From Streptomyces varsoviensis (GTDB lineage Bacteria > Actinomycetota > Actinomycetes > Streptomycetales > Streptomycetaceae), in contig NZ_JOBF01000014.1 in assembly GCF_000718635.1 (NCBI RefSeq), positions 186,001 to 250,000 of the forward strand: a stretch of DNA of 64,000 nt, read 5' to 3'. Below, one piece after another: positions 1 to 8,741 of the stretch (its first letter is position 1; each line of letters opens with the position of its first letter). Under the pieces are notes generated by a model. That model saw only the letters and a program-made list of their open reading frames with translations, was not told the DNA's origin and ran no database searches. Position numbers and translations under genes: made by a program.

Positions 1-1
1 C

Positions 2-604
2 GACGAGGTGTGCGCCCTGGTCACCGGGGTCCCGCAGGCGGTGACGGGCATCGAGAACGACGCGGAGGAGCAGGCCGCGCAGCGCGGCGTCCGCTACCGG
101 GCGGTGCTGGAGCGCGCGGTCCTCTCCGGCCCGAACGGGCTGGCCGAACTCTCCGCCGCCCTGGGCCGCGACGAGCAGGTGCGGGTCGTGGACCGCGTCC
201 CCACGAAGCTCGTGATCGTCGACCGTACGCTCGCGATGGTGCCGCTGACCTCGCGGTCCGCCGAGCCCGCGGCCCTCGTCGTGCACGCCAGCGGACTGCT
301 CGAATCGCTGATGGGGCTCTTCGAGGCGGTGTGGCGCGACGCGCTGCCGCTGCGGCTGGGCGCGGGCGGCGCGGTCCGCGAGGACCCGCCGGACGGGCCG
401 GACGGCACGGACCTGGAGATCCTCTCGCTGCTGCTGGCGGGTCTCACGGACGCGAGCGTCGCCAAGCAGCTCGATCTCGGGCTGCGAACGGTGCAGCGGC
501 GGGTGAAGGGGCTGATGGTCCTGGCGGGCGTGACCACCCGGCTCCAGTTGGGCTGGCACGCGTACGAACGCGGCTGGGTGGCCCGCGGCGGGCGCGGCGG
601 GTGA
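2..604 (+). CDS. LuxR-type helix-turn-helix transcriptional regulator, 5' truncated by window edge
   Basis: Open from the first bases of the window, so the true start lies upstream; about 200 residues are visible. The C-terminal 65 residues form a LuxR-like HTH: TDLEILSLLLAGLTDASVAKQ followed closely by LGLRTVQRRVKGLM, the usual pattern of a terminal DNA-binding domain. The preceding part (VVDRTLAMVPLTSR, then a region ending in FEAVWRDALPLRLG) resembles the TrmB/phospholipase D-like sensor region found in many Streptomyces one-component LuxR proteins. It probably binds DNA as a cytoplasmic regulator; ligand and targets are unknown. No partner gene is visible. Confidence 0.8.
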   Translation, partial: DEVCALVTGVPQAVTGIENDAEEQAAQRGVRYRAVLERAVLSGPNGLAELSAALGRDEQVRVVDRVPTKLVIVDRTLAMVPLTSRSAEPAALVVHASGLLESLMGLFEAVWRDALPLRLGAGGAVREDPPDGPDGTDLEILSLLLAGLTDASVAKQLDLGLRTVQRRVKGLMVLAGVTTRLQLGWHAYERGWVARGGRGG

Positions 605-901
605 CGGGGGGGGACCCGGCCCGCCGCGCCCGCCGCAATGAGATGACGGGGCGTACGGCCCGCTCGCGGCGACGGGGCGCACGGCCCGCCCGGTGAACAG
701 CGGCCCACGGCCCGCCCCGGACATAAACGGGCACGCGGACGCACTCGTGTCCCGGCCGGCGCACGCGGGCTGGCGGTGGCGGGGCGTCCGCTTCGGCCAC
801 GGGCGGGAGAAACGGGGCGTGTGGGACCCTCGCGGCCGTAAGTGGCGAATGTCGATATTCGCCCGGAAGCGGACGGCCACGGCTTCCGGCAACCTGGGCT
901 T
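605..901. other. Intergenic region without a supported gene
   Basis: About 300 bases between the LuxR-type gene and the DUF456 gene. It contains short GC-rich repeats (cggcccgc) and, near its right end, the palindrome described at 844-863. Open frames here lack ribosome-binding sites and look like high-GC shadows. Confidence 0.6.
844..863. promoter_or_regulatory. Near-perfect 20-bp palindrome upstream of DUF456 gene
   Basis: GGCGAAT (844-850) and ATTCGCC (857-863) are exact reverse complements flanking GTCGAT, so 18 of 20 positions are symmetric. It lies about 40 bases before the ATG at 902, a position suited to an operator. No regulator can be assigned. Confidence 0.4.
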
Positions 902-1384
902 ATGGAGACGCCGCAGCTACTCCTGGTCGGGCTGGTGATGCTGCTCGGCCTGCTCGGCGTGGTCACCCCCGGCGTCCCCGGGCCGCTGATCGTCTGGGCC
1001 GGCGTGCTGTGGTGGTCGATGACGGCGCGGACCGCGCTCGCCTGGGGCGTCCTGGCCGGTGCGACGGCGGTGCTGCTGCTGAACCAGGCGGTGCAGTGGC
1101 TGCTGCCCGCCCGTTCGCTGCGCGGCGCGGGCATCACCCGCCGTACGTTCCGGATCGCCGGGGCCGCCGGGGTGGTGGGGTTCTTCGTGGTGCCGCTGGC
1201 CGGGGCCGTACTGGGCTTCGTCGCGGCGATCTACGGCGTGGAGCGGCGCCGCCTCGGCGGCCACGGTCAGGCGTGGGCGTCCACGCGGGGCGTGATGCGG
1301 GCGATCGGGACGAGCGTGCTGGTCGAGCTGTTCGCGTGTCTGCTGGTGGTGGGCGCCTGGGTGGGCGCGACGGTCTGGGGCTGA
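902..1384 (+). CDS. DUF456 family integral membrane protein
   Basis: 160 residues, almost entirely hydrophobic with about four membrane segments. It opens METPQLLLVGLVMLLGLLG and carries the small-residue, proline-containing TPGVPGP segment characteristic of DUF456. A late glycine-rich helix (GAVLGFVAAIYGVERRR) precedes a final membrane span. The in-frame ATG at 842 would add 20 hydrophilic residues and has no better ribosome-binding site, so 902 is preferred. The function of DUF456 is unknown. The gene stands alone, with a 9-bp repeat array just after its stop. Confidence 0.8.
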   Translation: METPQLLLVGLVMLLGLLGVVTPGVPGPLIVWAGVLWWSMTARTALAWGVLAGATAVLLLNQAVQWLLPARSLRGAGITRRTFRIAGAAGVVGFFVVPLAGAVLGFVAAIYGVERRRLGGHGQAWASTRGVMRAIGTSVLVELFACLLVVGAWVGATVWG

Positions 1385-1416
1385 CCCGGGCCCGTATCTC
1401 CGCCGGCAACCCATCG

Positions 1417-1452
1417 CCCACTCCGTCCACTCCGCCCACTCCGCCCACTCAT
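1417..1452. repeat. 9-bp tandem repeat, four copies
   Basis: Four head-to-tail copies of a CCCACTCCG unit (third to fourth copies diverge slightly) lie 33 bases after the DUF456 stop codon and before the glycosidase promoter. Confidence 0.75.
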
Positions 1453-1471
1453 CGGATCTCTGTCGGAACTA

Positions 1472-1500
1472 TTGACGTCTCCTTCCGCGCTTTCTACGTT
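1472..1500 (+). promoter_or_regulatory. Sigma-70 type promoter for the GH95-like gene
   Basis: TTGACG at 1472-1477 and TACGTT at 1495-1500 are separated by exactly 17 bases, a close match to the vegetative HrdB consensus. Predicted transcription start is near 1507, about 60 bases before the chosen start codon. Confidence 0.65.
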
Positions 1501-1568
1501 CCTCCGGTGAATACCTCGGATGAATCAGCCGAGGCAGGGTGAGCTCGTCGCATGCGCCTGGAGGCGGA

Positions 1569-3959
1569 ATGGATACCCCGAACGGAACGGCCGGCGGATC
1601 GTCCAGACGAGCCGTGCTCGGCGGAGCCCTCGCCGCGGGAGCCGCGGGAGCCGCGGGAGTCGCGGGCGCGGCGGGCGCCGTAGGGCTCGCGGCCGCACCC
1701 GCGCGAGCGCTCCCGAACGCCGCGGTCCCCGAAGACCACCGACGGCACGAGCACGACCCCTGGCACGAGGTTCTGGCCGACGCCGATCTCGTCTGGCGGC
1801 GGCTGCCGAAGACCTGGTACGAGGGCCCGTTCCTCGGCAACGCCCTGCTCGGCTCCGGCATCTACGCCGAACCCGGCCGCAACGCGATCCGGTTCAACGT
1901 CCAGCACAGCGAGGTGCAGGACCACCGCCCCGAGTTCGGCTCCCTCTTCGGCCTCGCCCGGCTGCCGATCGGCTGGTTCACCCTCGAACCGGTCGGCCGG
2001 ATCACCGGCGTCGACTGGCGGCTCGGGCTGCGCGACGCCGAGCTGACCGGCACCCTCACCACCGAGGCGGGCACGCTCGCGCTCCGCGCCATGGTGCACA
2101 ACTCCCGCTCCGTGCTGGCCGTGGAGATCGTGCCGAGCGCGGGCGAGCGCGGTTTCCGCTGGTTCTTCCACCCGGCCGAGGCGATCAGCCCGCGCGCCGC
2201 CTTCAAGCCGCTGCCCGCCGGGTACGCCGGCAATCCGCCCGCGACCGTCGCGGACCACGGCGGCGTACGGGCGGCGGTCCAGCCGCTGCTGGCGGGCGGC
2301 GAACATGTCGCGGCGTGGCGGGAGCGGACGCACGGGCCCGGCGGCCGGCGCACCCTGTACGCCGCCGTCGCCTGGTCCCACCCCCGGGCCACCGCCCGGG
2401 CGAGGGCGCTACGGACCGTACGGAGCGCGTCGGCCCTGCCGTACGACGCGCTCGCGCCCGCCCATCGCGCCTGGTGGCACCGGTACTACCGGAAGAGCTT
2501 CCTGTCGGTGCCCGACGCGCGGTTGCAGCGCTTCTACTGGGCGCAGCTCTACAAGGTCGCCTCCGCCGCCCGCCGGGACGCGCCCGTCATGGCGACGTCC
2601 GGCCCCTGGCTGGAGCCCACGCCCTGGCCCGCGACCTGGTGGAACCTCAATGTGCAGTTGGAGTACTGGCTGATCCACGGCTCCAACCACCTCGAACTCG
2701 ACGCCGTGACGCGGGCGCTCGGCGAATACCGGCGCCGGCTGAGCGATGAGCTGGCGAGGCCGTACCGGGCGGATTCGGCGGGGATCGCCCGTACGACCGA
2801 TATGACGCTCCTCAATGGGGCGTCCGTGGCGAACGGCGGCTACGCGGTCGGCGTCCCCGGGCAGAACCCGCCCACGCCGGAGGTCGGCAACCTCACGTGG
2901 GCGCTGCACAACGTCTGGCTGAGCTACCGCCACACCATGGACGAGTCGATCCTCCGCGACGTCCTCTTCCCGCTGCTGCGCAAGGCCGTCAACTACTACC
3001 TGCACTTCCTCGCCCCCGGCCGGGATGGCAAGCTGCATCTGCCCGCCACCTTCTCCCCCGAGTACGGCGTCGACGCGCCGGACTGCAACTACGACCTGAT
3101 GCTGCTGCGCTGGGGCTGCTCGACCCTGCTGGACGCGGCGCGGACGCTCGGCGTACGGGACGCGCTCGCGCCGCGCTGGCGGGAGGTGCTCGCCAGGCTG
3201 GCCCCGTACCCGGCCGACGCCAATGGCTTCATGATCGGCGCGGGGGTGCCGTTCGCCAAGTCCCACCGCCACTACTCCCACCTGCTCGCGGTCTACCCGC
3301 TCTACGAGGTGACGTGGGAACAGCCCGAGCACCGCGCGCTCATCGAGACGTCCCTGAACCACTGGGTCGGCTTCGAGGGCGCCCTCCAGGGCTACACCTT
3401 CACCGGGGCCGCCTCCATGTCCGCGCAAATGCGGCGCGGCGACGACGCGTTGAAGTACCTGGACGAGCTGATGGCCCGTTTCATCCAGCCGAACACCATG
3501 TACAAGGAGTCCGGCCCGGTCATCGAGACCCCGCTGTCGGCCGCGCAGTCCCTGCACGACATGGTGTGCCAGAGCTGGGGCGGCGTGATCCGCGTCTTCC
3601 CCGCGCTGCCCGGCTCCTGGCGCGCGGCGGCGCTGCGGGACTTCCGTACGCAGGGCGCGTTCCTGCTGAGCGCGGTCCGCGAGGAGGGCCGGACCCGGTG
3701 GGTGCGGCTGCACAGCGAGGCGGGCGCGCCGTGCGTGGTCCGGCACGGCATCGAGGGGCCGGTGGAGGTCCGCGACGAGTACGGGCGGCGGCTGCACCAC
3801 GAGCCGTACGGGCGCGGCGCCCCCGATGGAACTCTTCGCATCGCGCTGCGCAAGGGCGGAACGGCGCTGATCACCGCCCGCGGCGACCGCCCCGACCTCA
3901 CCGTCGCCCCCGTCCCCGCGAACGCTCCGGCCCCGCGCTGGGGGCTGCCGGAGGACTGA
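1569..3959 (+). CDS. Tat-exported GH95-like glycoside hydrolase (alpha-L-fucosidase/galactosidase fold family)
   Basis: 796 residues. The N-terminus has a twin-arginine signal (SSRRAVLGG) and a long alanine/glycine hydrophobic stretch built from 9-base repeats, ending near AAAPARA, so the enzyme is probably secreted folded. The mature part resembles the GH95 architecture: an N-terminal beta region (GNALLGSGIYAEPGRNAIRF), then an (alpha/alpha)6 barrel with NLTWALHNVWLSYRHTMDES and HRHYSHLLAVYPLYE, and a small C-terminal beta domain. Substrate is inferred only; family members cleave alpha-L-fucosides or related sugars. The ATG at 1569 follows GGAGG and places RR correctly; a GTG at 1539 would add ten residues. 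It is transcribed alone. Confidence 0.8.
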   Translation: MDTPNGTAGGSSRRAVLGGALAAGAAGAAGVAGAAGAVGLAAAPARALPNAAVPEDHRRHEHDPWHEVLADADLVWRRLPKTWYEGPFLGNALLGSGIYAEPGRNAIRFNVQHSEVQDHRPEFGSLFGLARLPIGWFTLEPVGRITGVDWRLGLRDAELTGTLTTEAGTLALRAMVHNSRSVLAVEIVPSAGERGFRWFFHPAEAISPRAAFKPLPAGYAGNPPATVADHGGVRAAVQPLLAGGEHVAAWRERTHGPGGRRTLYAAVAWSHPRATARARALRTVRSASALPYDALAPAHRAWWHRYYRKSFLSVPDARLQRFYWAQLYKVASAARRDAPVMATSGPWLEPTPWPATWWNLNVQLEYWLIHGSNHLELDAVTRALGEYRRRLSDELARPYRADSAGIARTTDMTLLNGASVANGGYAVGVPGQNPPTPEVGNLTWALHNVWLSYRHTMDESILRDVLFPLLRKAVNYYLHFLAPGRDGKLHLPATFSPEYGVDAPDCNYDLMLLRWGCSTLLDAARTLGVRDALAPRWREVLARLAPYPADANGFMIGAGVPFAKSHRHYSHLLAVYPLYEVTWEQPEHRALIETSLNHWVGFEGALQGYTFTGAASMSAQMRRGDDALKYLDELMARFIQPNTMYKESGPVIETPLSAAQSLHDMVCQSWGGVIRVFPALPGSWRAAALRDFRTQGAFLLSAVREEGRTRWVRLHSEAGAPCVVRHGIEGPVEVRDEYGRRLHHEPYGRGAPDGTLRIALRKGGTALITARGDRPDLTVAPVPANAPAPRWGLPED

Positions 3960-3961
3960 GC

Positions 3962-4038
3962 GGACCCGGTGGCCGGGGGCGGACCCGGTGGCCGGGGGGC
4001 GGACCCGGTGGCCGGGGGCGGACCCGGTGGCCGGGGGC
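3962..4038. repeat. 19-20 bp tandem repeat, four copies
   Basis: Four copies of GGACCCGGTGGCCGGGGGC at 3962-3980, 3981-4000 (one extra G), 4001-4019 and 4020-4038, beginning two bases after the glycosidase stop codon. The extra G changes the frame, so the array is unlikely to be coding. Confidence 0.9.
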
Positions 4039-4107
4039 CGGAGAGGTCAGGGGCGCCTCCGGGACATCCCCGATGGCCGGGGCCCGCCCGCCGCCGATGA
4101 TCGGCTG

Positions 4108-4893
4108 ATGGACTCAGTTACGGGCGCCGACCAGGCCGTTCAGGAAGCCGTGGCGGCCGGCCCTCCCCCGGGCCCGGCGCGCGCCCACCGTACGGATCGC
4201 CTCCGGCGCGTCGGGGCGCGGCTCAGGGCGTGGGTGGTGACGGCCCCAGCCACCACCGGCCTCTTGGCCTTCCTGCTCCTGCACTCGGTGGCCCTCGTCC
4301 ATCTGGGCCCCGGCGGGCAGGCCGAGGTGCTGCGCCGGCACAGCACCAACCTCTCCCAGCTCGCCGAGCACCCCGTCGGGGCCCTGGTCGACTCCGCCCT
4401 GTGGATCGAGATGGCGGATCTGCCGATGGTCGCCCTGCTGGCGCTGTGCGTCCTCGCGCCCGCGGAGCGCCGTTTCGGCACGTTCCGTACCGTCGTGGTG
4501 TTCTTCCTCGGTCATGTGCTGGCCACCCTGATCACCGCCGGGGTGCTGACCGCCCTGCTCCACACGCCGAGCGCGCACTTCCCGGACCGCGGCTTCGGCA
4601 GCGCCATCGACGTCGGCGTCAGCTACGGCGGTCTGTGCGTGGCCGGGGTGCTCACCTACGCGGTGCCGAGCCGGCCCGTACGCCTGCTGACCATGGCGGG
4701 GCTGCTGGCCGCGGTGTGGGTGTCCGGCGCGTTCTTCGAGGACTACACCGCCTTCGGACACAACACCGCCGTGGTCCTCGGCTTCCTGCTCCATCCAGTC
4801 GTCGCCTATAGCGGGCGGCGGGACGTGAGCAGCCGGTCGAGGGCCGGGGCGCCGGGGCCGGTGAAGATGAGGAGGAGGAAGGCGAAGGCGTAG
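4108..4893 (+). CDS. Rhomboid-like integral membrane protein
   Basis: 261 residues with about six membrane helices after a roughly 45-residue cytoplasmic N-terminus. The layout follows rhomboid proteins: an early helix (TTGLLAFLLLHSVALVH), the region DVGVSYGGLCVAGVLTY at the place of the catalytic Ser helix, and a later helix containing FGHNTAVVLGF at the place of the catalytic His. The canonical GxSG is replaced by GVSYGG, so protease activity is uncertain; many actinobacterial rhomboid-like proteins share this. The start at 4108 avoids translating the upstream tandem repeat. Its 3' end overlaps the opposing DoxX gene by 88 bases. Confidence 0.75.
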   Translation: MDSVTGADQAVQEAVAAGPPPGPARAHRTDRLRRVGARLRAWVVTAPATTGLLAFLLLHSVALVHLGPGGQAEVLRRHSTNLSQLAEHPVGALVDSALWIEMADLPMVALLALCVLAPAERRFGTFRTVVVFFLGHVLATLITAGVLTALLHTPSAHFPDRGFGSAIDVGVSYGGLCVAGVLTYAVPSRPVRLLTMAGLLAAVWVSGAFFEDYTAFGHNTAVVLGFLLHPVVAYSGRRDVSSRSRAGAPGPVKMRRRKAKA

Positions 4894-5300
4894 ACGGCGG
4901 AGAGTTCGCCGCCGTTCTGGAGCGGCCACAGGGCGGTGGCCTGGTGTGCGTCGAAGTAGGCGTAGGCCATCGAGCCGGAGCAGATCAGGGCCGCCGTGCG
5001 GGTGCCGAAGCCGAGCAGTACCAGGGAGCCGCCGACGAGCTGGATGACTGCCGCGTACCAGCTCGGCCAGGCGCCTGCGGCGACCGTGCCGCCCTGCGGG
5101 CCCGCGCCGCCGAGCACCCCGAAGAGCGCGGCGGCGCCGTGGCAGAGGAAGAGCAGGCCGATGACGGCGCGGAAGAGGGCGAGCGCGTACGGCCGGGCGG
5201 CGTCGAGGCGTTGGGGCAGTCGGGCGAGCGGCGCGTGCGGGCCGGCGGGCGGGGGCGCGGTGGGCGGCACTGGGGGGCGGGCCGCGGCGGTGGCGGGCAT
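4806..5300 (-). CDS. DoxX family membrane protein
   Basis: 164 residues: a proline/alanine-rich 30-residue N-terminus, then four membrane helices. Family signatures include FRAVIGLLFLCHGAAALFG near residue 43 and QLVGGSLVLLGFGTRTAA near residue 87, with GELSAVYAFAFLLLIFTGPG at the end. DoxX-family proteins are small quinone-linked or redox-associated membrane proteins; the bacterial homologues have no settled function. The gene converges on, and overlaps, the rhomboid-like gene and is separated by about 50 bases from its upstream edge of the DNA-repair pair. Confidence 0.8.
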   Translation of the reverse strand: MPATAAARPPVPPTAPPPAGPHAPLARLPQRLDAARPYALALFRAVIGLLFLCHGAAALFGVLGGAGPQGGTVAAGAWPSWYAAVIQLVGGSLVLLGFGTRTAALICSGSMAYAYFDAHQATALWPLQNGGELSAVYAFAFLLLIFTGPGAPALDRLLTSRRPL

Positions 5301-5448
5301 GGCGGGCTCCTCGGATCGGTCGGCGGTCGCCGCCCCGAGGCCGCTCGGAGCGGTCAGTCGCCTCCCACCTTTCCCGGGGCCGCGGGCGCGCGCGTCGTAC
5401 GGCGGGCGGCTCGTGGCGTACTCCGCGGGCGGTACGCGGCCCGCGGTC

Positions 5449-5943
5449 TCAGGACTCCAGCTCCAGCAGCAGCCGCTTGCGCTCCAGGCCGCCCGCGTAC
5501 CCCGTCATCGAGCCGTCCGCGCCGATCACCCGGTGGCAGGGGCGCAGGACGAGCAGCGGGTTGGCGCCGATCGCGCCGCCCACGGCGCGTACCGCCATTC
5601 GGGAGGCCCCGATGCGCTCGGCGATCTCCCCGTAGCTGGTGGTCCGCCCGTACGGGACGGCGTCCAGGGCGGCCCAGACCTTCTCGCGGAACTCGGTGCC
5701 GTGGGTGGTGTATTCGAGCCCGAAGTCGCGCAGCTCGCCGTCGAAGTACGCCATGAGGCGGCGTTCGGCCTCGGCGAACGCGGCGGGTTCGCGCCGGTCG
5801 CCGGGGCCCGGCCGTACGGCGTTCTTCTGGCCGGGCACGGACAGCGAGGCCAGGGCGGTGCCGCCGGGGGCGGTGGGCGAGGGCTCGCCGGTGAGCAGGA
5901 GCAGCCCGAGGGGGCTGTCGATCTCTGTGTACAACACGGTCAT
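5449..5943 (-). CDS. ogt: Methylated-DNA--[protein]-cysteine S-methyltransferase
   Basis: 164 residues, the normal length for Ogt. It repairs O6-methylguanine by irreversible transfer of the methyl group to its own cysteine. The active-site motif PCHRVIGADG is present near residue 135, preceded by the winged-helix DNA-binding segment (VPYGRTTSYGEIAERIG) and the arginine finger region (AVGGAIGANPL). Its ATG overlaps the stop of the upstream Ada/AlkA gene by one base (TGATG), indicating translational coupling. The two proteins together cover O6-alkylguanine and N3-alkyladenine damage. Confidence 0.95.
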   Translation of the reverse strand: MTVLYTEIDSPLGLLLLTGEPSPTAPGGTALASLSVPGQKNAVRPGPGDRREPAAFAEAERRLMAYFDGELRDFGLEYTTHGTEFREKVWAALDAVPYGRTTSYGEIAERIGASRMAVRAVGGAIGANPLLVLRPCHRVIGADGSMTGYAGGLERKRLLLELES

Positions 5944-7484
5944 CAGCTCTTTTCTGTCGTTGCCGGCGGGGCGTTCCAGAGGTGGTGCAGGGCGTACGAG
6001 CGCCAGGGCCGCCACCCCTCGGCCGCCTCCGGCGTGGCGCCGATCGCGGCCAGGCCGTGCCGGACGCCCGCGTCGCCCGGCAGGAAGACATCGGGGTCGC
6101 CCAGCGCCCGCATCCGGATGTAGCGGGCGGTCCAGGGGCCGATGCCGGTGAGGGCGAGCAGCGCCTGTTCGGTGGCGTCGCGGTCGACGCCGGGGTCGAG
6201 GGCGACGCGGCCGTCGGCGAGCGCGCCGGAGACGGTGCGCAGGGCGCGCCGCCGCGCGTCGGGCATGCCCAGTTCGGCCAGGGGCGCGTCGGCGAGGGCG
6301 CCGGGTTCGGGGAAGACATGGGTGAGGGCGCCGTCGGGGGCGGCCAGGGGTTTGCCGTACGCCGCCACGAGTACGCCCGCGAGCCGGCGGCCCGCGGCGA
6401 CGGTCACCTGCTGGCCGAGCACGGCCCGTACCGCCAGTTCGGCGCTGTCCGCCGCGCCCGGCGAGCGCAGTCCGGGGCGGGCCGCGACCAGCGGGGCGAG
6501 CCAGGGGTCGGCGCCGAGCCGTTCGGCGACGGCGTACGGGTCGGCGTCCAGGTCGAACAGGCGCCGCAGCCGGGCCACGGCGGTGGCGAGGTCCCGCAGG
6601 TCGGTGAGGTGCAGCCGGCACTCCAGCCAGCCGCCGTCCGCCGCCGCGGCGGGCCGGGTCCCGTTGCGGGCGCGGCGGCCCGCGCCGGGCTCGTCCACCT
6701 CCGCGATCGCGGTGCCGTACGGGAGGCGGAGGGTGCGCCGGTAGGTGCGGGCGCCGGCCGGGCCGAGGGTTTCCTCGATGCCCGCGATGGCCCGGCGCTC
6801 CAGGAAGTCGAAGATCTCGCGGGCGGCGTACGGGCCGCGGTACGCGAGCCGCAGGGGGACGCCGGCCGGGGCCGGGTGGTCGCGCTCGTCCTGTCCCCCG
6901 CTCCGCCCGCGCCGTCCTGGCCGGCCGCCGGGGCCCTGTCCGCGCAGGCCGGTCGGCGTGCTGGCGTAGATCTCGCGGATCGTGTCGTTGAACTGGCGGA
7001 CGCTGGCGAAGCCCGCGGCGAAGGCCAGCTCGGTGACGGGCAGCGTGGTGGTTTGCAGGAGCACACGCGCGGTGTGGGCGCGTTGGGCGCGCGCCAGGGC
7101 CACGGGCCCCGCGCCCAGCTCCTCGGTGAGCTGCCGGTGCACCTGCCGGGAGCTGTAGCCCAGCCGCGCGGCGAGCCCGGCGACGCCCTCCCGGTCGACG
7201 ACGCCGTCGCCGATCAGCCGCATGGCGCGGCCGACCAGGTCGGCGCGCACGTTCCACGCGGCCGACCCGGGGGCGGCGTCCGGCCGGCACCTGCGGCAGG
7301 CGCGGAAGCCGGCCCCCTGGGCCGCGGCGGCGGACGCGTAGAACCGGACGTTCGCCCGTTTCGGGGTGACGGCCGGGCAGCTCGGCCGGCAGTAGATGCC
7401 GGTGGTCGAAACGGCGAAGAAGAACTCTCCGTCGAAGCGCGCGTCCCGTCCGCGCACCGCCTCGTACCTGGTCTCTTCGTTCAT
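5943..7484 (-). CDS. Ada-type activator fused to AlkA-type 3-methyladenine DNA glycosylase
   Basis: 513 residues. The N-terminal 80 residues are the Ada metal-binding module with four cysteines (YCRPSC and CRRCRPD), the site where methyl-phosphotriesters are taken up. An AraC-type HTH follows (about residues 85-180). The C-terminal half is an AlkA fold: the helix-hairpin-helix LTGIGPWTARYI near residue 445 and the catalytic-aspartate segment LPGDAGVRHG. The fusion senses alkyl damage, probably activates its own operon, and excises alkylated bases. A roughly 25-residue Gly/Arg-rich linker separates the halves. The ATG at 7484 begins MNEETRYEAV, the usual Ada start; an upstream start adds 18 residues without homology. 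Confidence 0.92.
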   Translation of the reverse strand: MNEETRYEAVRGRDARFDGEFFFAVSTTGIYCRPSCPAVTPKRANVRFYASAAAAQGAGFRACRRCRPDAAPGSAAWNVRADLVGRAMRLIGDGVVDREGVAGLAARLGYSSRQVHRQLTEELGAGPVALARAQRAHTARVLLQTTTLPVTELAFAAGFASVRQFNDTIREIYASTPTGLRGQGPGGRPGRRGRSGGQDERDHPAPAGVPLRLAYRGPYAAREIFDFLERRAIAGIEETLGPAGARTYRRTLRLPYGTAIAEVDEPGAGRRARNGTRPAAAADGGWLECRLHLTDLRDLATAVARLRRLFDLDADPYAVAERLGADPWLAPLVAARPGLRSPGAADSAELAVRAVLGQQVTVAAGRRLAGVLVAAYGKPLAAPDGALTHVFPEPGALADAPLAELGMPDARRRALRTVSGALADGRVALDPGVDRDATEQALLALTGIGPWTARYIRMRALGDPDVFLPGDAGVRHGLAAIGATPEAAEGWRPWRSYALHHLWNAPPATTEKS

Positions 7485-7565
7485 CACGGGTACCAGTCTG
7501 CGGTACCCGCGCCCCGGCGACCGGCGGAAATCGGACATGACGCTCGGGGCGCGGGCGACGGGCGG

Positions 7566-8681
7566 TCACCCCCTCGACGGCCCGCGCTTGCGCTCCGCCA
7601 TGTGCCGCCCGAGCTGCTGCTTCTGCTTCCAGTCGCGCCGCCGCTCGGCCCGCAGCCGGGCGTCCGTACGGGCGGCGAGCCGCTCGTTCTCGCGCAGCAG
7701 CTTGCGGTAGCTCGCCAGCCGGCGCTCCGGCAGCGCACCGGAGTCGACGGCGGCCAGCACGGCGCAGCCCGGCTCCGCGACGTGGCCGCAGTCGTGGAAC
7801 CGGCACTCCTCGGCCAGCTCCTCGACCTCGGCGAAGACCTGCGCGACGCCGTTCCCGGCGTCCCACAGCCCGACGCCGCGCAGCCCGGGGGTGTCGATGA
7901 GCACGCCCCCGTGCGGCAGCGGCAGGAGGTTGCGCGTGGTGGTGGTGTGCCGGCCCTTTCCGTCGCGATCGCGAATGGTCTGTACGTGCTGTGCCGCCGC
8001 CCCGAACAGCGCGTTGGCGAGCGTGGACTTGCCCGCGCCGGACTGCCCGAGGAGTACGGCCGTGCCGCCGGTGAGCACCGCGCCGAGCACGTCGACGCCC
8101 AGCCCCGTCTCCGCGCTCACCGCGAGGACGAGCACGCCGGGGGCGGCGCCCTCGGTGTCGGCGACGAGGTGGTCGAGGACGGCGGGGTCGGTGACGAGGT
8201 CGGCCTTGGTGAGCACGACCAGCGGCGTGGCCCCGCTCTCCCAGGCGAGCGCGAGGAACCGTTCGATGCGCCCGAGGTCGAGTTCGCCGGTCAGCGGCAC
8301 GGCGATGACCGCGTGGTCGACGTTGGCGGCCAGGATCTGGCCCTCGGACCGCTTGCTGGAGGTGGACCGTACGAACGCGGTGCGGCGCGGCAGCAGCGCC
8401 CGTACGTACCCCTGCTCGCGGTCGACGGCGGCCCAGTCGCCGGTGCACATGATGGCCACCGGGTCGCCGGTGGTGACGAGGGACGTGTCGCCTTGCACGG
8501 TGGCGACGGTGTCGCCGGCGGCCACGACGAGGTCGCAGCGGCCGCGGTCGACGCGCACGATCCGGCCGGGCACGAGCCCGTCGGCGGCGTACGGAGCGAA
8601 GCTCTCGGCGAACCCGTCGTCCCAGCCGTAGGCGGTGAGCGGGTGCGCGGAAATGATGTCTGACAAGGGAAGACCCTTCAC
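7566..8681 (-). CDS. rsgA: Ribosome small subunit-dependent GTPase A
   Basis: 371 residues. RsgA is a late 30S-subunit assembly factor. It shows the circularly permuted GTPase order of the family: G4 (VLTKADL) first, then the Walker A GQSGAGKST near residue 215, then G3 (DTPGLRGVG). An OB-fold lies before it and a zinc-binding segment (CRFHDCGHVAEPGC) after it, followed by a basic C-terminal tail. The GTG at 8681 lacks a ribosome-binding site, whereas the TTG at 8666 is preceded by GAAGGG seven bases upstream, so translation may begin MSDIISAHP. A hairpin and a tiny ORF lie directly upstream. Confidence 0.93.
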   Translation of the reverse strand: MKGLPLSDIISAHPLTAYGWDDGFAESFAPYAADGLVPGRIVRVDRGRCDLVVAAGDTVATVQGDTSLVTTGDPVAIMCTGDWAAVDREQGYVRALLPRRTAFVRSTSSKRSEGQILAANVDHAVIAVPLTGELDLGRIERFLALAWESGATPLVVLTKADLVTDPAVLDHLVADTEGAAPGVLVLAVSAETGLGVDVLGAVLTGGTAVLLGQSGAGKSTLANALFGAAAQHVQTIRDRDGKGRHTTTTRNLLPLPHGGVLIDTPGLRGVGLWDAGNGVAQVFAEVEELAEECRFHDCGHVAEPGCAVLAAVDSGALPERRLASYRKLLRENERLAARTDARLRAERRRDWKQKQQLGRHMAERKRGPSRG

Positions 8682-8697
8682 AAGGCCGGCCCCGGCG

Positions 8698-8719
8698 CCG
8701 CGCGCCGAACGGCGCGCGG
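8698..8719 (-). promoter_or_regulatory. Strong hairpin in the rsgA leader
   Basis: CCGCGCGCCG (8698-8707) and CGGCGCGCGG (8710-8719) are exact reverse complements around a two-base AA loop. The hairpin lies between the stop of the 24-residue ORF and the rsgA start, leaving 16 bases before the GTG. It has no T-run, so it looks more like a translational or attenuation element than a simple terminator. Confidence 0.55.
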
Positions 8720-8741
8720 GAGGAAGAGAGAAGAGGTCGAG

